Under the pieces are notes generated by a model. That model worked only from the letters and a program-made list of their open reading frames with translations. It did no database searches and was not told the origin of the DNA. 64,000 bases of DNA from Polynucleobacter sp. MG-6-Vaara-E2 (GTDB taxonomy: Bacteria > Pseudomonadota > Gammaproteobacteria > Burkholderiales > Burkholderiaceae), in the NCBI RefSeq assembly GCF_018687695.1, contig NZ_CP061303.1:372001-436000 (forward strand). Reading direction: 5' to 3'. Below, piece by piece: positions 43,114-52,426 of the stretch (the first letter of the stretch is position 1; every line of letters begins with the position of its first letter). Both the position numbers and the translations under genes were made by a program.

Positions 43114-43147
43114 AATGGGGTTCGGCGCCTTTTGGGCGCCACCCATT
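43114..43147. other. Hairpin between degQ and lepA
   Basis: AATGGG...GGCGCC-TTTTG-GGCGCC...CCCATT can fold as a two-part stem. No U run follows on either strand, so intrinsic termination is doubtful; mRNA stabilisation or processing is possible. Confidence 0.4.
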
Positions 43148-43231
43148 ACAATCCCCTTAAGACGACTTTTTGCAGCGCATCATTGTGGTGCGTTCTGACA
43201 AGGCGTTTTTTGAATCATTAAATAAGACGCT

Positions 43232-45037
43232 ATGGATTTAATCCGCAATTTTTCTATCATCGCCCATATTGATCACGGCAAATCTACGCTTGCGGATCGC
43301 ATTATTCAACTTTGCGGCGGTCTCTCTGATCGCGAAATGGAAGCTCAGGTTCTCGATTCAATGGATATTGAGCGTGAGCGCGGCATCACCATTAAGGCTC
43401 AAACTGCAGCATTAAATTACAAAGCCAAAGATGGCAAGATCTACAACATTAACCTCATTGACACCCCAGGACACGTTGACTTCTCCTATGAGGTAAGTCG
43501 TTCTTTGTCTGCTTGTGAGGGTGCGTTATTGGTGGTGGATGCTAGTCAAGGTGTTGAGGCTCAAACAGTTGCTAACTGTTACATGGCTCTTGAGTTGGGT
43601 GTTGAGGTGGTACCGGTGCTCAATAAGATTGATTTGCCGCAAGCCGATCCTGATCGCGCTAAAAAAGAAATCGAAGACGTGATTGGCATTGATGCTTCAG
43701 AGGCAGTTACTTGCTCAGCTAAAACAGGCATGGGCGTTGCGGATGTGATTGAAGAGATGATCGCAAAGGTCCCGCCACCAAAAGGCAATGCGGCCGATCC
43801 ATTGCAGGCATTGATCATTGATTCTTGGTTTGATAACTACGTTGGCGTTGTGATGTTGATACGCGTTGTCAATGGAACCTTAAAGCCAAAAGAAAAAATT
43901 ACTTTGATGGCTAATGGTTCAAGCCATTTAGTCGAGCATGTCGGCGTGTTTAGTCCGAAGTCTGTTGATCGCCCAGAGTTATCTGCAGGTCAAGTGGGCT
44001 TTGTGATTGCGGGCATTAAAGAATTGAAAGCCGCTAAAGTCGGCGACACCGTGACGCATTCTCCTGGACAGCAAGGTCGAGTTCCTGCAGCTGAGCCATT
44101 GCCTGGATTTAAAGAAGTGAAACCTCAAGTGTTCGCTGGCCTGTATCCAGTTGAGGCAAGTGAATATGATCAATTGCGTGAATCGCTTGAAAAGCTCAAG
44201 CTAAACGATGCCTCTCTCTTATATGAGCCCGAAGTATCACAGGCTTTAGGTTTTGGATTTCGTTGCGGCTTCTTGGGTTTACTCCACATGGAGATCGTGC
44301 AAGAGCGCTTAGAGCGCCAGTACGGTATGAACCTGATTACGACTGCGCCAACGGTGGTATATCAAGTGCAACAATCCGATGGCACGGTCATCATGGTGGA
44401 TAACCCATCCAAGATGCCAGAGACCAGTAAGGTCGACACCATCATGGAGCCAATTGTTACCGTCAATCTCTACATGCCACAAGAGTATGTGGGATCAGTG
44501 ATTACCTTGTGCGTCGGTAAGCGCGGTATTCAGACGGGTATGAACTATTTAGGTCGTCAAGTGCAACTCACCTATGAACTACCTATGGCAGAAATCGTTT
44601 TGGACTTCTTTGATCGTCTCAAATCGATCTCCCGTGGTTATGCCTCCATGGATTATGAATTTAAGGAATATCGTCCAGCAGATGTAGTGAAGGTCGATAT
44701 TTTGATTAATGGCGATCGGGTTGACGCTCTCTCTGTAATCGTACACAGAAGTAATAGTCAGCACCGCGGCCGTGAAGTGGTTTCTAAGATGCGCGGCATT
44801 ATTCCGCGTCAAATGTTTGATGTCGCGATTCAGGCGGCGATTGGAAGCAATATCGTTGCTCGTGAAAACGTCAAGGCTTTGCGTAAAAACGTTTTGGCCA
44901 AGTGTTACGGTGGCGACATCTCCCGTAAGCGTAAGTTATTAGAGAAGCAAAAAGAAGGTAAGAAGCGTATGAAGCAAGTGGGTAACGTCGAGATTCCACA
45001 AGAGGCCTTCTTGGCTATTTTGCAGGTAGAAGATTAA
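43232..45037 (+). CDS. lepA: Elongation factor 4
   Basis: A 601-residue translational GTPase: AHIDHGKSTLADR (P loop), DTPGHVDF, NKIDLPQAD and the LepA-specific C-terminal domain ending KKRMKQVGNVEIPQEAF. It back-translocates or remodels stalled ribosomes. Its stop shares one base with the lepB start, the conserved lepA-lepB coupling. Confidence 0.98.
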   Translation: MDLIRNFSIIAHIDHGKSTLADRIIQLCGGLSDREMEAQVLDSMDIERERGITIKAQTAALNYKAKDGKIYNINLIDTPGHVDFSYEVSRSLSACEGALLVVDASQGVEAQTVANCYMALELGVEVVPVLNKIDLPQADPDRAKKEIEDVIGIDASEAVTCSAKTGMGVADVIEEMIAKVPPPKGNAADPLQALIIDSWFDNYVGVVMLIRVVNGTLKPKEKITLMANGSSHLVEHVGVFSPKSVDRPELSAGQVGFVIAGIKELKAAKVGDTVTHSPGQQGRVPAAEPLPGFKEVKPQVFAGLYPVEASEYDQLRESLEKLKLNDASLLYEPEVSQALGFGFRCGFLGLLHMEIVQERLERQYGMNLITTAPTVVYQVQQSDGTVIMVDNPSKMPETSKVDTIMEPIVTVNLYMPQEYVGSVITLCVGKRGIQTGMNYLGRQVQLTYELPMAEIVLDFFDRLKSISRGYASMDYEFKEYRPADVVKVDILINGDRVDALSVIVHRSNSQHRGREVVSKMRGIIPRQMFDVAIQAAIGSNIVARENVKALRKNVLAKCYGGDISRKRKLLEKQKEGKKRMKQVGNVEIPQEAFLAILQVED

Positions 45038-45843
45038 TGAACTTCGCTCTCATTCTCTTCATTTTGGTGATCGTATCGGGCATTGCTTGGGTTGCCGACA
45101 AGATGTACTTCGCACCCCAAAGAAAAGTCGCTGGCATTGATCGTATGCCACTGTGGTTGGAGTACACCGCAGGTTTCTTCCCCGTCATTTGTGCAGTATT
45201 TGTATTGCGCTCTTTCATTGTTGAGCCCTTTAAGATCCCATCGGGCTCTATGATCCCAACCTTGCAGATCGGCGACTTCATTTTGGTGAACAAATTCACC
45301 TATGGCATCCGTTTGCCGGTAATTAATCAAAAGGTGGTTGATTTAGGATCGCCTAAGCGCGGTGATGTGATTGTGTTCCGTTACCCACGTGATGAGTCTG
45401 TTGATTACATCAAGCGTGTCGTTGCTTTGCCAGGTGATGTGATTAGTTATGAAGATAAGCGCTTAACAATTAATGGTCAGCCATTGCAATATAGCGGTGG
45501 CGAGTCTTATCTTGACCCTGAAAATATGCGTTACGCCAAACGCTTTACAGAAACATTCCCAGCGGACCTTGGTGGTAATCGTCATGAGATTTTGAACGAT
45601 CCCGATCGTCCAGCAACCGTGTTCCCAACTGAGCGCTTCCCTGGCTCTGAATTTTGCCAATATCAACCAACAGGCCTCACTTGTAAGGTGCCTGCGGGGC
45701 ATTACTTCGCAATGGGTGATAACCGAGATAACAGCGCTGACTCTCGTTACTGGGGCTTCGTGCCGGATAAAAATATCGTTGGTAGAGCTTTCTTTGTATG
45801 GCTAAACCTAGGTAATTTAGGCCGTATCGGTGGGTTTGAGTAA
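45037..45843 (+). CDS. lepB: Signal peptidase I
   Basis: The 268-residue inner-membrane protease has hydrophobic segments at about 1-20 and 43-62. The nucleophile Ser is in PSGSMIPTL (about 72-80), and the Lys base is in YIKRVVALPGD. GDNRDNSADSR is the box E motif. It cleaves secretory signal peptides. Overlaps lepA by one base. Confidence 0.97.
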   Translation: MNFALILFILVIVSGIAWVADKMYFAPQRKVAGIDRMPLWLEYTAGFFPVICAVFVLRSFIVEPFKIPSGSMIPTLQIGDFILVNKFTYGIRLPVINQKVVDLGSPKRGDVIVFRYPRDESVDYIKRVVALPGDVISYEDKRLTINGQPLQYSGGESYLDPENMRYAKRFTETFPADLGGNRHEILNDPDRPATVFPTERFPGSEFCQYQPTGLTCKVPAGHYFAMGDNRDNSADSRYWGFVPDKNIVGRAFFVWLNLGNLGRIGGFE

Positions 45844-45849
45844 GCAATC

Positions 45850-46641
45850 ATGAATGCGCGCGCCGTCATCGAAACCGCACCGCTTCAAGAGCGCCTCGGC
45901 TATATCTTTAAGAGGCCTGAACTCCTAAATCAAGCGCTGACTCACCGCAGTCATAGCAAAAAAAACAATGAGCGCTTAGAGTTTTTGGGCGATTCGATTC
46001 TCAATTGCGTTGTTGCTGATTTGCTCTACGAGCGTTACTCTGATTTAGACGAGGGTGACCTGTCTCGTGTACGTGCTAATTTAGTTAAGCAGCAAGCTTT
46101 GTATGAGATTGCGCAAACATTGTCATTGTCTGACTATCTCCGGTTAGGTGAAGGTGAGCTCAAGAGTGGTGGCTTCCGTCGCCCATCTATTTTGGCCGAT
46201 ACTTTAGAGGCCGTTACAGGCGCAATCTTTTTGGATGGTGGTTTTGATGCCGCAAAAGATTGCTTGCGTAAGTTGTACTCGGTGATCTTGGCTCAAGTTG
46301 ATCCTAAAACCCTAGGTAAGGATGACAAGACACTGTTGCAAGAGTGTTTGCAGAGCTATCAATTGCCGTTGCCGACCTATAACGTGACTGGCACAACCGG
46401 TGCCGCACATAATCAGCAATTTGAAGTAGAGTGCTTGATTCCGAGTTTGAAGGTGTCAGTCAAAGGCGAGGGAGCCTCGCGCCGCGCCGCTGAACAATCC
46501 GCCGCTAAGGCGGCGTTGGCTGCTGTCTTGAAGGCATTACCTCAAGAATCTCGTAAGCCAAAGAAAACTCGGTCTGCCAAGAAAAAAGCAGCAAAGAAAG
46601 AGGCAACCGAAGAGCAGTTAAATCTTAAGCTGAAGGGCTAA
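45850..46641 (+). CDS. rnc: Ribonuclease III
   Basis: A 263-residue enzyme with NERLEFLGDSIL (RNase III signature, catalytic Glu and Asp) and DTLEAVTGAIFLDGG. A dsRNA-binding domain (about 160-230) follows, then a Lys-rich tail (about 235-263, KPKKTRSAKKKAAKK) not found in E. coli Rnc. It processes rRNA precursors. The lepB-rnc-era order is conserved. Confidence 0.97.
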   Translation: MNARAVIETAPLQERLGYIFKRPELLNQALTHRSHSKKNNERLEFLGDSILNCVVADLLYERYSDLDEGDLSRVRANLVKQQALYEIAQTLSLSDYLRLGEGELKSGGFRRPSILADTLEAVTGAIFLDGGFDAAKDCLRKLYSVILAQVDPKTLGKDDKTLLQECLQSYQLPLPTYNVTGTTGAAHNQQFEVECLIPSLKVSVKGEGASRRAAEQSAAKAALAAVLKALPQESRKPKKTRSAKKKAAKKEATEEQLNLKLKG

Positions 46642-46643
46642 TC

Positions 46644-47579
46644 GTGTTTAGATGCGGCACTATCGCCATTGTTGGACGTCCGAATATGGGCAAATCCACA
46701 TTGCTTAATGCATTGGTTGGTCAAAAGATTAGCATTACTTCACGCAAAGCGCAGACAACCCGTCATCGCATTTTGGGTATTCAGAATCGTGAAGAAGCTC
46801 AGTTTATCTTTATCGATACACCAGGCTTTCAGACGCGTTTGATGAATACACTCAATAAAGCATTGAACCGGACGGTTACCACTGCTTTGCAAGATGTGAA
46901 TGTGGCTTGCTTTGTGGTTGAGGCAGGTTATTTTGGTGAAGATGATAAGAAGGTGTTGAAGTTGCTACCAGATGACTTGCCGGTAGTGCTCGTATTAAAT
47001 AAGTTGGACTTGTTTAATAGCCGTTTTCAGACACCGTCTGAGCGCGACCAAGCCTTGCTCAACTTTATGAAAGAAATGTCCAAGCCTTGGTGTGAATTGG
47101 GTGGTCATGAAGATCAACAGTGTGAGTTCGCTGAAATCGTGCCAATGAGTGCCAAGAGTCCTGGCGATATCGAACGCTTATTGGATGTGCTTGAAGGTTA
47201 TTTACCTGAAGCGCCAGCAGTCTATGATGGCGACACGATTACCGATCGTAGTGAGCGCTTTCTGGCTGCGGAGATTTTGCGTGAAAAAGTATTCCGCTTC
47301 ACTGGGGAAGAATTGCCCTACACCTCTACTGTAGTAATTGATCAATTTAAGATGGATGGCAAGATGCGCCGCATTGCTGCAACCATCTTGGTGGATCGCG
47401 ATAGTCATAAAGCCATGATCATCGGTCAAAAGGGTGAGCGTCTGAAAAAGATTTCTACCGATGCCCGCATCGATATGGAAAAGCTCTTTGATGGCAAAGT
47501 CTTTTTGGAGACTTGGGTCAAAGTGAAACGTGGCTGGGCTGATGATCGCGCTGAATTGCGGGCGCAAGGTCTGGAATAA
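46644..47579 (+). CDS. era: GTPase Era
   Basis: The 311-residue protein has GRPNMGKST (G1), DTPGFQ (G3) and NKLDL (G4), plus a C-terminal KH domain with IIGQKGERLKKI. It binds the 3' end of 16S rRNA during 30S assembly. Starts with GTG two bases after the rnc stop. Confidence 0.97.
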   Translation: MFRCGTIAIVGRPNMGKSTLLNALVGQKISITSRKAQTTRHRILGIQNREEAQFIFIDTPGFQTRLMNTLNKALNRTVTTALQDVNVACFVVEAGYFGEDDKKVLKLLPDDLPVVLVLNKLDLFNSRFQTPSERDQALLNFMKEMSKPWCELGGHEDQQCEFAEIVPMSAKSPGDIERLLDVLEGYLPEAPAVYDGDTITDRSERFLAAEILREKVFRFTGEELPYTSTVVIDQFKMDGKMRRIAATILVDRDSHKAMIIGQKGERLKKISTDARIDMEKLFDGKVFLETWVKVKRGWADDRAELRAQGLE

Positions 47580-47585
47580 GTTTCT

Positions 47586-48320
47586 ATGGCCTCGATTCGT
47601 GTTGCTGACGAGCCTGCTTTTGTATTGCACAGCATTCCCTATAAAGAGACCAGCTTAATTCTGGATGTCTTCACAAGGCAGTATGGACGCATGGCCCTCA
47701 TTGCTAAGGGTGCAAAACGCCCCCATTCAGTATTGCGTCCTGTATTACAACGTTTCCAACCACTCTTAGTTTCTTGGAGTGGCAAGTCTGAGTTACGTAC
47801 TTTAACTAAGTCAGAGTGGGTTGGTGGAATGCCATCCTTAGTGGGTGATGCGCTTCTTTGCGGTTTCTATCTCAATGAATTGCTAGTCAAGTTTCTCGCG
47901 CGTGAAGATGAATATGAAAAACTCTATGATCGCTACGCAGAAACCATCAATGCCTTATCAAATCTCGAATTTGAATCTAAGGGCCTAGAAGAAATCCTGC
48001 GTCCTTTTGAGTTGTCGCTACTGCAAGAGACTGGTTATGCAGCGGCTTTAGATCGCTGTGTAGAAACCAATGATTTGCCTGATGCGCAGACTCAGTATGT
48101 ATATCAGCCAGAACGAGGCGTGCGCCCAGCCCAAGGGGACGACCCCGGACATTGGCCTATCCTTAAGGGTCAATCATTACTAGCGATTGCGGCAGGCGAT
48201 TTTTCCGATCCAGAGACGCTTTCTGAAAGTAAGCAGCTAATGCGCTTTCTCTTAGGTCTGCATCTGCAGGATCAGGTATTGACGACCCGTCAAATTTTGA
48301 TTGATTTGAAGAAAATCTAG
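47586..48320 (+). CDS. recO: DNA repair protein RecO
   Basis: A 244-residue protein with an N-terminal OB fold (VLHSIPYKETSLILDVFTRQYGR region, about 12-34), the ARPHSV/L-type block (here GAKRPHSVLRP) and a helical C-terminal domain. It loads RecA with RecR during gap repair. The Zn-binding Cys cluster seen in some RecO proteins is not present. Six bp downstream of era. Confidence 0.93.
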   Translation: MASIRVADEPAFVLHSIPYKETSLILDVFTRQYGRMALIAKGAKRPHSVLRPVLQRFQPLLVSWSGKSELRTLTKSEWVGGMPSLVGDALLCGFYLNELLVKFLAREDEYEKLYDRYAETINALSNLEFESKGLEEILRPFELSLLQETGYAAALDRCVETNDLPDAQTQYVYQPERGVRPAQGDDPGHWPILKGQSLLAIAAGDFSDPETLSESKQLMRFLLGLHLQDQVLTTRQILIDLKKI

Positions 48321-48332
48321 TAATCTACTGTG

Positions 48333-49082
48333 ATGACAGCCCTAGAACTCGGTATCAATATTGATCACGTTGCCACCCTTCGTAATGCACGTGGTACGGT
48401 GTATCCAGATCCTCTAATAGCTGCGCAATTGGCTGAAGAGGCTGGGGCTGATTTAATTACCCTTCATTTGCGAGAAGATCGTCGCCATATTAAAGACGCG
48501 GATTTGTTAGCATTGCGTCCGCTCATTAAGACGCGCATGAATCTTGAGTGTGCTGTTACTCCTGAAATGCTCAATATCGCCTGCAAGGTTAAGCCTCATG
48601 ATGTCTGTTTGGTGCCTGAGAAGCGTGAAGAAGTGACTACTGAAGGTGGTTTGGATGTCTTAGGTAAATTTGAGGCAGTCAAAGCAGCAACTAAGCAATT
48701 AAAAGAAGCTGGTATACGCGTTTCACTATTTATTGATCCAGAGGAGAAACAAATTCAGGCGGCAAAAGAGGTTGGTGCCACCGTCGTGGAATTACATACC
48801 GGTCGTTATGCCGATTTATCTGGCGCTGAACAAAGCAAAGAGCTAGAGCGTATTCGTAAGGCGGCGCAATTTGGTAAGAGCATTGGCCTCAGAGTGAACG
48901 CTGGCCATGGTTTGCATGAAGGTAATGTGATGTCTATTGCAGCTATTGAAGAATTATCTGAGCTCAATATTGGTCACGCGATTGTGGCTGAGGCTTTATT
49001 TAAAGGTTGGCAAAATGCGATCCAGGATATGAAAGCCCTGATGGTTCGCGGTCGACACAAAGATCACATTCATCCTCTTTGA
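48333..49082 (+). CDS. pdxJ: Pyridoxine 5'-phosphate synthase
   Basis: The 249-residue TIM-barrel protein starts MTALELGINIDHVATLRNARG with the conserved IDHVATLRNARG, and has HLREDRRHI and VNAGHGLH. It condenses 1-deoxyxylulose 5-phosphate with an aminoacetone phosphate to pyridoxine 5'-phosphate. A GTG one codon earlier (48330) is an alternative start. The recO-pdxJ-acpS order is conserved. Confidence 0.97.
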   Translation: MTALELGINIDHVATLRNARGTVYPDPLIAAQLAEEAGADLITLHLREDRRHIKDADLLALRPLIKTRMNLECAVTPEMLNIACKVKPHDVCLVPEKREEVTTEGGLDVLGKFEAVKAATKQLKEAGIRVSLFIDPEEKQIQAAKEVGATVVELHTGRYADLSGAEQSKELERIRKAAQFGKSIGLRVNAGHGLHEGNVMSIAAIEELSELNIGHAIVAEALFKGWQNAIQDMKALMVRGRHKDHIHPL

Positions 49083-49096
49083 TTACTAAAAACGTC

Positions 49097-49489
49097 ATGA
49101 TCATTGGTATCGGCACAGATATTCTTCAGATTGAGCGCTTACAAGCAGCCTACGATCGCACTAATGGACGTTTAGCCGAAAGAGTTTTAGGTCCAGATGA
49201 GATGTTGGTCTTTCGACATCGCTTGGCCAGAAATCACAAGCGTGGCATTGCATTCTTAGCGACACGCTTTGCTGCAAAAGAAGCCTTCTCAAAAGCAATC
49301 GGTTTGGGAATGAGAATGCCCATGACTTGGCGCTCATTACAAACCCTAAATGAGCCCAGCGGTAAGCCTATTACGACTTATCTCGGAGCCTTAGCTCAGT
49401 TCATGCAGGAGAAAAATTGGGAAGCTCACGTCACTGTGAGCGATGAACAAGATATGGCAATTGCGCATGTAATTGTTACCCAGAAATAA
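49097..49489 (+). CDS. acpS: Holo-ACP synthase
   Basis: The 130-residue protein starts IIGIGTDILQIERL, with the Mg-binding Asp of GTD, and has FAAKEAFSKAIG with the second Mg-binding Glu. It transfers phosphopantetheine to AcpP. The longer reading from 49007 overlaps pdxJ and is unlikely; ATG 49097 fits the family. Confidence 0.96.
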   Translation: MIIGIGTDILQIERLQAAYDRTNGRLAERVLGPDEMLVFRHRLARNHKRGIAFLATRFAAKEAFSKAIGLGMRMPMTWRSLQTLNEPSGKPITTYLGALAQFMQEKNWEAHVTVSDEQDMAIAHVIVTQK

Positions 49490-49510
49490 AGAAACCAAGA
49501 AGAGGAATCC

Positions 49511-50587
49511 ATGAGTAAAGCGACAATGAATCCCGGCCCTATTACTTTAGACGTAGTAGGACAAGTATTAAATGCCGAGGATCGTCGTCGTATCTTGCAT
49601 CCTCTAACTGGCGGCGTCATCTTATTTGGCAGAAATTTTTCCAATCGCAAGCAGTTAACTAAACTCACCGCAGATATTAAGAAGCTTCGTCCGGATGTCC
49701 TGATTTCGATTGACCATGAAGGTGGTCGAGTACAGCGTGCCAAGACCGATGGTTTTACCCATCTTCCGGCAATGCGTAAGTTAGGCGAGCTTTGGAGTGC
49801 AAAAAGTAAATCGACTCATGCCGCTGAATCTGCTGCGCTAGCAATGGCTGCGGCAACTGCATGTGGCTATATATTAGCTACTGAACTGCGTGCTTGTGGT
49901 GTGGACTTTAGTTTCACGCCAGTGCTGGATTTAGATTTTGGCCGCAGTGGCGTTATTGGTGACCGCTCTTTTAGTCGTGACCCACAAATTGTGTTCGCAT
50001 TGGCCAAGAGTTTGAATGAAGGTCTGCGCCTTGGCGGTATGGCAAACTGCGGCAAACATTTTCCTGGTCATGGCTGGGCAGAAGCAGATTCTCATGTCGC
50101 TATTCCAGTGGATGAGCGTTCATTGGCTGAAATTCTCAATGATGATACCAAGCCCTATGAGTGGCTGGATCTTAGTTTGGCATCGGTAATGCCGGCTCAT
50201 GTGATTTATCCCAAAGTGGATAAGAACCCGGCAGGCTTTTCTAAGATTTGGTTGCATTCCATACTTCGTCAAGAGCTCGGTTTTGAAGGTGTAATCTTCA
50301 GTGATGACCTCTCCATGGAAGGGGCGAGTGTTGCTGGCTCAGTAGTGAAGGGCGCTGAAATGGCCCTCGATGCAGGCTGTGATGCAGTATTGATTTGTAA
50401 TCGCCCTGATTTAGCTGATCAGTTATTGAGTAACTTGAGGGTATCTAAGGCCAAACAAGCTGAGTCTGCTGCGCGCTTAATTCGCTTAATGCCAAGCACT
50501 ACACCATTGACATGGGAGGCACTTCAAAAAGAAGCCGAGTACCAGCATACTAAAGGCATACTCAAGCAGTTCAAATTGATTGCTTAA
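49511..50587 (+). CDS. nagZ: Beta-N-acetylhexosaminidase NagZ
   Basis: A 358-residue GH3 enzyme. GKHFPGHGWAEADSH includes the acid/base His, and FSDDLSMEGA contains the nucleophile Asp. It removes GlcNAc from anhydromuropeptides in peptidoglycan recycling, which fits with the lytic transglycosylase in this window. AGAGGAATCC precedes the ATG. Last gene of the long plus-strand block. Confidence 0.96.
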   Translation: MSKATMNPGPITLDVVGQVLNAEDRRRILHPLTGGVILFGRNFSNRKQLTKLTADIKKLRPDVLISIDHEGGRVQRAKTDGFTHLPAMRKLGELWSAKSKSTHAAESAALAMAAATACGYILATELRACGVDFSFTPVLDLDFGRSGVIGDRSFSRDPQIVFALAKSLNEGLRLGGMANCGKHFPGHGWAEADSHVAIPVDERSLAEILNDDTKPYEWLDLSLASVMPAHVIYPKVDKNPAGFSKIWLHSILRQELGFEGVIFSDDLSMEGASVAGSVVKGAEMALDAGCDAVLICNRPDLADQLLSNLRVSKAKQAESAARLIRLMPSTTPLTWEALQKEAEYQHTKGILKQFKLIA

Positions 50588-50609
50588 TCTCTTCGTTGTA
50601 AAGCGAGTA

Positions 50610-50668
50610 AGTCAGATATAAGAAACAAGAAATAAGAAAAAAGAAAAAGAGATAAGTAAAAGAAAAAA
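50610..50668 (+). repeat. Purine-rich A/G tract
   Basis: About 60 bases after nagZ consist almost only of A and G on the plus strand, with repeats of AAGAAA and AAAAGA. It runs into the terminator. No coding potential. Confidence 0.6.
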
Positions 50669-50690
50669 GCCCGGCGTACCGGGCTTTTTT
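50663..50690. terminator. Bidirectional terminator between nagZ and efp
   Basis: AAAAAAGCCCGG (50663-50674) pairs with CCGGGCTTTTTT (50679-50690) around CGTA. It serves both the plus-strand nagZ transcript and the minus-strand efp transcript. Confidence 0.92.
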
Positions 50691-50708
50691 GCATATGTAG
50701 CTTGCTAA

Positions 50709-51269
50709 TCAGTTAGCGCGGCTACGATATTCACCAGTGCGAGTATCGATCTCAATCTTATCGCCCGTGTTGCAGAACAGGGGCACTTGTAATTCATAGC
50801 CAGTAGCCAATTTTGCAGTCTTCAATACCTTGCCTGAGCTGGTGTCACCCTTAACCGCTGGCTCGGTGTAAACGATTTCACGTACGAGTGAGTTCGGCAT
50901 TGCCACTGATAGTGCTTTACCTTCGTAGAACACAACTTCACAAGGCATGCTTTCTTCGAGGTAGTTCAACGCATCACCCATAAACTCAGCTTCAACTTCG
51001 TACTGGTTGTAATCGCCATCCATGAACACATACATTGGATCTGCGAAATAAGAGTAAGTGCAATCTTTCTTTTCGAGAATCACAACATCAAACTTGTCAT
51101 CCGCTTTGTAAACACCTTCGTTTGGCGCGCCAGTTAACAAGTTCTTAAATTTCATTTTTACAACTGAGGAGTTACGACCTGAGCGGCTATATTCGGCCTT
51201 TAAAACGACCTGAGCATCAGTACCAATCATGACTACGTTACCAACGCGGAGTTCTTGTGCTGTTTTCAT
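50709..51269 (-). CDS. efp: Elongation factor P (Arg32 type)
   Basis: The 186-residue protein begins MKTAQELRVGNVVMIG at 51269; a longer open frame to 51470 overlaps earP and is rejected. The modified loop reads YSRSGRNSSVV with Arg32, the residue rhamnosylated by EarP in beta- and some gamma-proteobacteria, instead of the Lys34 lysylated in E. coli. EF-P rescues ribosomes at polyproline stretches. earP is the next gene upstream on the same strand, 86 bp away. Confidence 0.97.
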   Translation of the reverse strand: MKTAQELRVGNVVMIGTDAQVVLKAEYSRSGRNSSVVKMKFKNLLTGAPNEGVYKADDKFDVVILEKKDCTYSYFADPMYVFMDGDYNQYEVEAEFMGDALNYLEESMPCEVVFYEGKALSVAMPNSLVREIVYTEPAVKGDTSSGKVLKTAKLATGYELQVPLFCNTGDKIEIDTRTGEYRSRAN

Positions 51270-51355
51270 CTTGCTATTCCTGGGTGCAGAGTGGTTTTCT
51301 GCGGTTTTTATCAAAAACAAGATTGTAACCGCCCGCAAGCCTTTATTGCTTGGTC

Positions 51356-52426
51356 TTAGGCTACAAACCTCAATAGACGGGCTGCCAAGCCACCATCCTC
51401 TTGATTTTTGAGTAATTGGGTACGCCAAGCCCTTGCATGGGCATTCCAAAGCCCGAGAGAATGGAACCATTGCTTAGGCATAGCCCAAGTCATTGCCGCG
51501 ATGGTTGCCAGTCTTAATTCTTGATTGGCCTCTTCGAGGTAGAGGTCTAGAAAGGCGGCTAATTTCACTTCGTGAGCCCGATCTTCTTGCGGATAAATAT
51601 GCCAAATAAATGGCTTGCCAGCTAGTTGTGCGCGTACGAATGAATCCTCACCTCGTACGATATTGAAATCGCATTGCGATAAAACCCAATCGTAATCATC
51701 TTGTGAAACAAAGGGGAGAGATAGTAATTGCAAATTACTTGGCAGTTGTATGGGTTGCTCTCCATACAAATTGAGAAGTTCGGCATGCCCATGGGTTAGC
51801 AAAATATCAACATCTTCACCAAGTGCGCCCAAATCTTCTAACCATTTCCGTAGAGGTGCGCCTGGGTAGCAAAACACACTAATAAGTTTTGCACCACTGC
51901 GCGATTGAGTCCAAATTGTTTTTAGGTCATGAGGAATTTTCTGTTCCACCACCGCGCCTTCTGATGGCACTGGGTCAACTAAGATGCCGCCAACCTCACG
52001 CTGAAATCCGGGGAAGAAGAAATACTTCGAAATGCCGTGAGATTGTGGCGATGCCTTTGCATGAAAGTCCATAATCCAAGGTTCTGCGCTGAGGTACTCT
52101 AGGTTAATGATGAGGGGTTTAATGGGGACAATAAATAGTCCTGCCAGATAGCGCTCGGGAAGTTCGCATCCAAAAGCCTCGACCACCACGTCTGGAGTTT
52201 GCACAGGATGCCGGGCATTGCTATAGCTAGCTTCCCAAGGCTGAATATCAATTTTGTCTTTAATTGTGGGGTCTACGCCAGAAGCGAGTAAATTGAGGGT
52301 TGGTAGATCGTCGCAAAAAATGCGTACCTCTTGGCCATGAAGGCTTGATAAGCTTCGGGCTAGACGCCAGCAAACACCGGCATCACCATAGTTGTCTACG
52401 ATTTGGCAGAAAATATCCCAACGCAT
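51356..52426 (-). CDS. earP: EF-P arginine rhamnosyltransferase EarP
   Basis: A 356-residue glycosyltransferase that transfers rhamnose from dTDP-rhamnose to EF-P Arg32. WDIFCQIVDNYGDAG carries the two Asp equivalent to Asp13 and Asp17 of characterised EarP (11 and 15 from the ATG used here), and RGEDSFVRAQLAGKPFIW with YPQED holds the nucleotide-sugar site and catalytic Glu region. It needs RmlABCD for its substrate, which is not in this window. The ATG (52424-52426) overlaps that of the divergent uvrC. efp is directly downstream. Confidence 0.95.
   Translation of the reverse strand: MRWDIFCQIVDNYGDAGVCWRLARSLSSLHGQEVRIFCDDLPTLNLLASGVDPTIKDKIDIQPWEASYSNARHPVQTPDVVVEAFGCELPERYLAGLFIVPIKPLIINLEYLSAEPWIMDFHAKASPQSHGISKYFFFPGFQREVGGILVDPVPSEGAVVEQKIPHDLKTIWTQSRSGAKLISVFCYPGAPLRKWLEDLGALGEDVDILLTHGHAELLNLYGEQPIQLPSNLQLLSLPFVSQDDYDWVLSQCDFNIVRGEDSFVRAQLAGKPFIWHIYPQEDRAHEVKLAAFLDLYLEEANQELRLATIAAMTWAMPKQWFHSLGLWNAHARAWRTQLLKNQEDGGLAARLLRFVA

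Noticed and set aside
43114..43147. Hairpin after degQ as an intrinsic terminator
   Set aside because: No U run follows on either strand, so it is recorded only as a hairpin.
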